Below are positions 16,024-16,142 of a stretch of 16,142 nt of DNA, in pieces (the stretch's first letter is position 1; the number at the start of each line of letters is the position of its first letter). Both the position numbers and the translations under genes were made by a program. This stretch comes from CAZOJJ01 sp964580105 (GTDB lineage Bacteria; Bacteroidota; Rhodothermia; Rhodothermales; Rubricoccaceae): contig CAZOJJ010000061.1 in NCBI GenBank assembly GCA_964580105.1, positions 1 to 16,142 of the forward strand, in the 5' to 3' direction. The notes beneath the pieces are model-generated. The model did no database searches, was not told the DNA's origin, and saw nothing but the letters and a program-made list of their open reading frames with translations.

Positions 16024-16142
16024 ATGCGCCTCTCCGAGTACGAACGCCAGGTCCAGCGCGAGATCGGTCGCTGGGAACGCGGCGGCACCGACAACTTCCT
16101 CGCCCAGGCCCTCGGCTTCGTCATGCGGCCGGTCGACTGGGC
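16024..16142 (+). CDS. EcsC-family-like protein, N-terminal fragment
   Basis: The window ends after 39 codons. The visible N-terminus, MRLSEYERQVQREIGRWERG and then LAQALGFVMRPVDW, resembles the start of EcsC-domain proteins: an YE-x-E amphipathic helix followed by a short helix and a PVDW motif. The role of EcsC-like proteins outside Bacillus is poorly defined. The ATG at 16024 directly follows GACTTCCCC and has no Shine-Dalgarno sequence, like its neighbours. With so little sequence the family call is tentative, but codon use supports a real gene. Confidence 0.6.
   Translation, partial: MRLSEYERQVQREIGRWERGGTDNFLAQALGFVMRPVDW

Overview
This window looks like a chromosomal stretch from a very GC-rich (visibly around 70%), marine-type member of Rhodothermota, perhaps near Rubricoccaceae or Salinibacter. 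The placement is an inference. It rests on strong third-position C/G bias, acidic proteins, large secreted PIG-L and PhoD enzymes, a long class II ribonucleotide reductase, a few TAnnTTTG-like promoter boxes, and start codons that lack Shine-Dalgarno sequences and mostly follow C/T-rich tracts. A run of 100 Ns inside a tandem repeat shows the sequence comes from a scaffolded draft assembly.

Layout. Positions 33-1112 (minus) encode an M42 metallopeptidase, divergent from a secreted PIG-L/LmbE-like deacetylase (1192-3507, plus). Next is a small membrane-anchored protein of possible OB fold (3572-4095, plus) that is split by a frameshift. The minus-strand gene 4323-7358 is an adenosylcobalamin-dependent ribonucleotide reductase (nrdJ) with a clear terminator. 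Its roughly 520-base upstream region holds a promoter candidate, DnaA-box-like sites, a perfect 11-bp inverted repeat and an orphan terminator-like hairpin. An Asp-rich 82-aa protein with a DLDE tandem repeat (7879-8127, minus) is divergent from an acidic 139-aa hypothetical protein (8390-8809, plus). A secreted PhoD-type phosphatase follows (8961-10334, plus). It converges, across a 14-bp tandem repeat with an assembly gap, on an ABC importer operon read on the minus strand: fused permease (11853-13433), then ATPase (10651-11766). About 700 bases of gene-free, palindrome-rich DNA precede an NtrC-type sigma-54 response regulator (14140-15669, plus). After a perfect palindromic terminator and a second palindrome-rich spacer, the window ends inside an EcsC-like gene (16024 onward).

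How the genes fit together. Apart from the two-gene ABC operon (Fe3+ or similar substrate; no binding protein here), most genes appear to be single transcription units with their own terminators. No complete defence system, prophage, CRISPR array or mobile element is visible. The parts most worth a second look are non-coding: the nrdJ upstream region, the 14-bp repeat array at the assembly gap, the structured 13434-14139 region, and the palindrome-plus-promoter arrangement before the response regulator. Among the proteins, the Asp-rich repeat protein and the frameshifted gene stand out.
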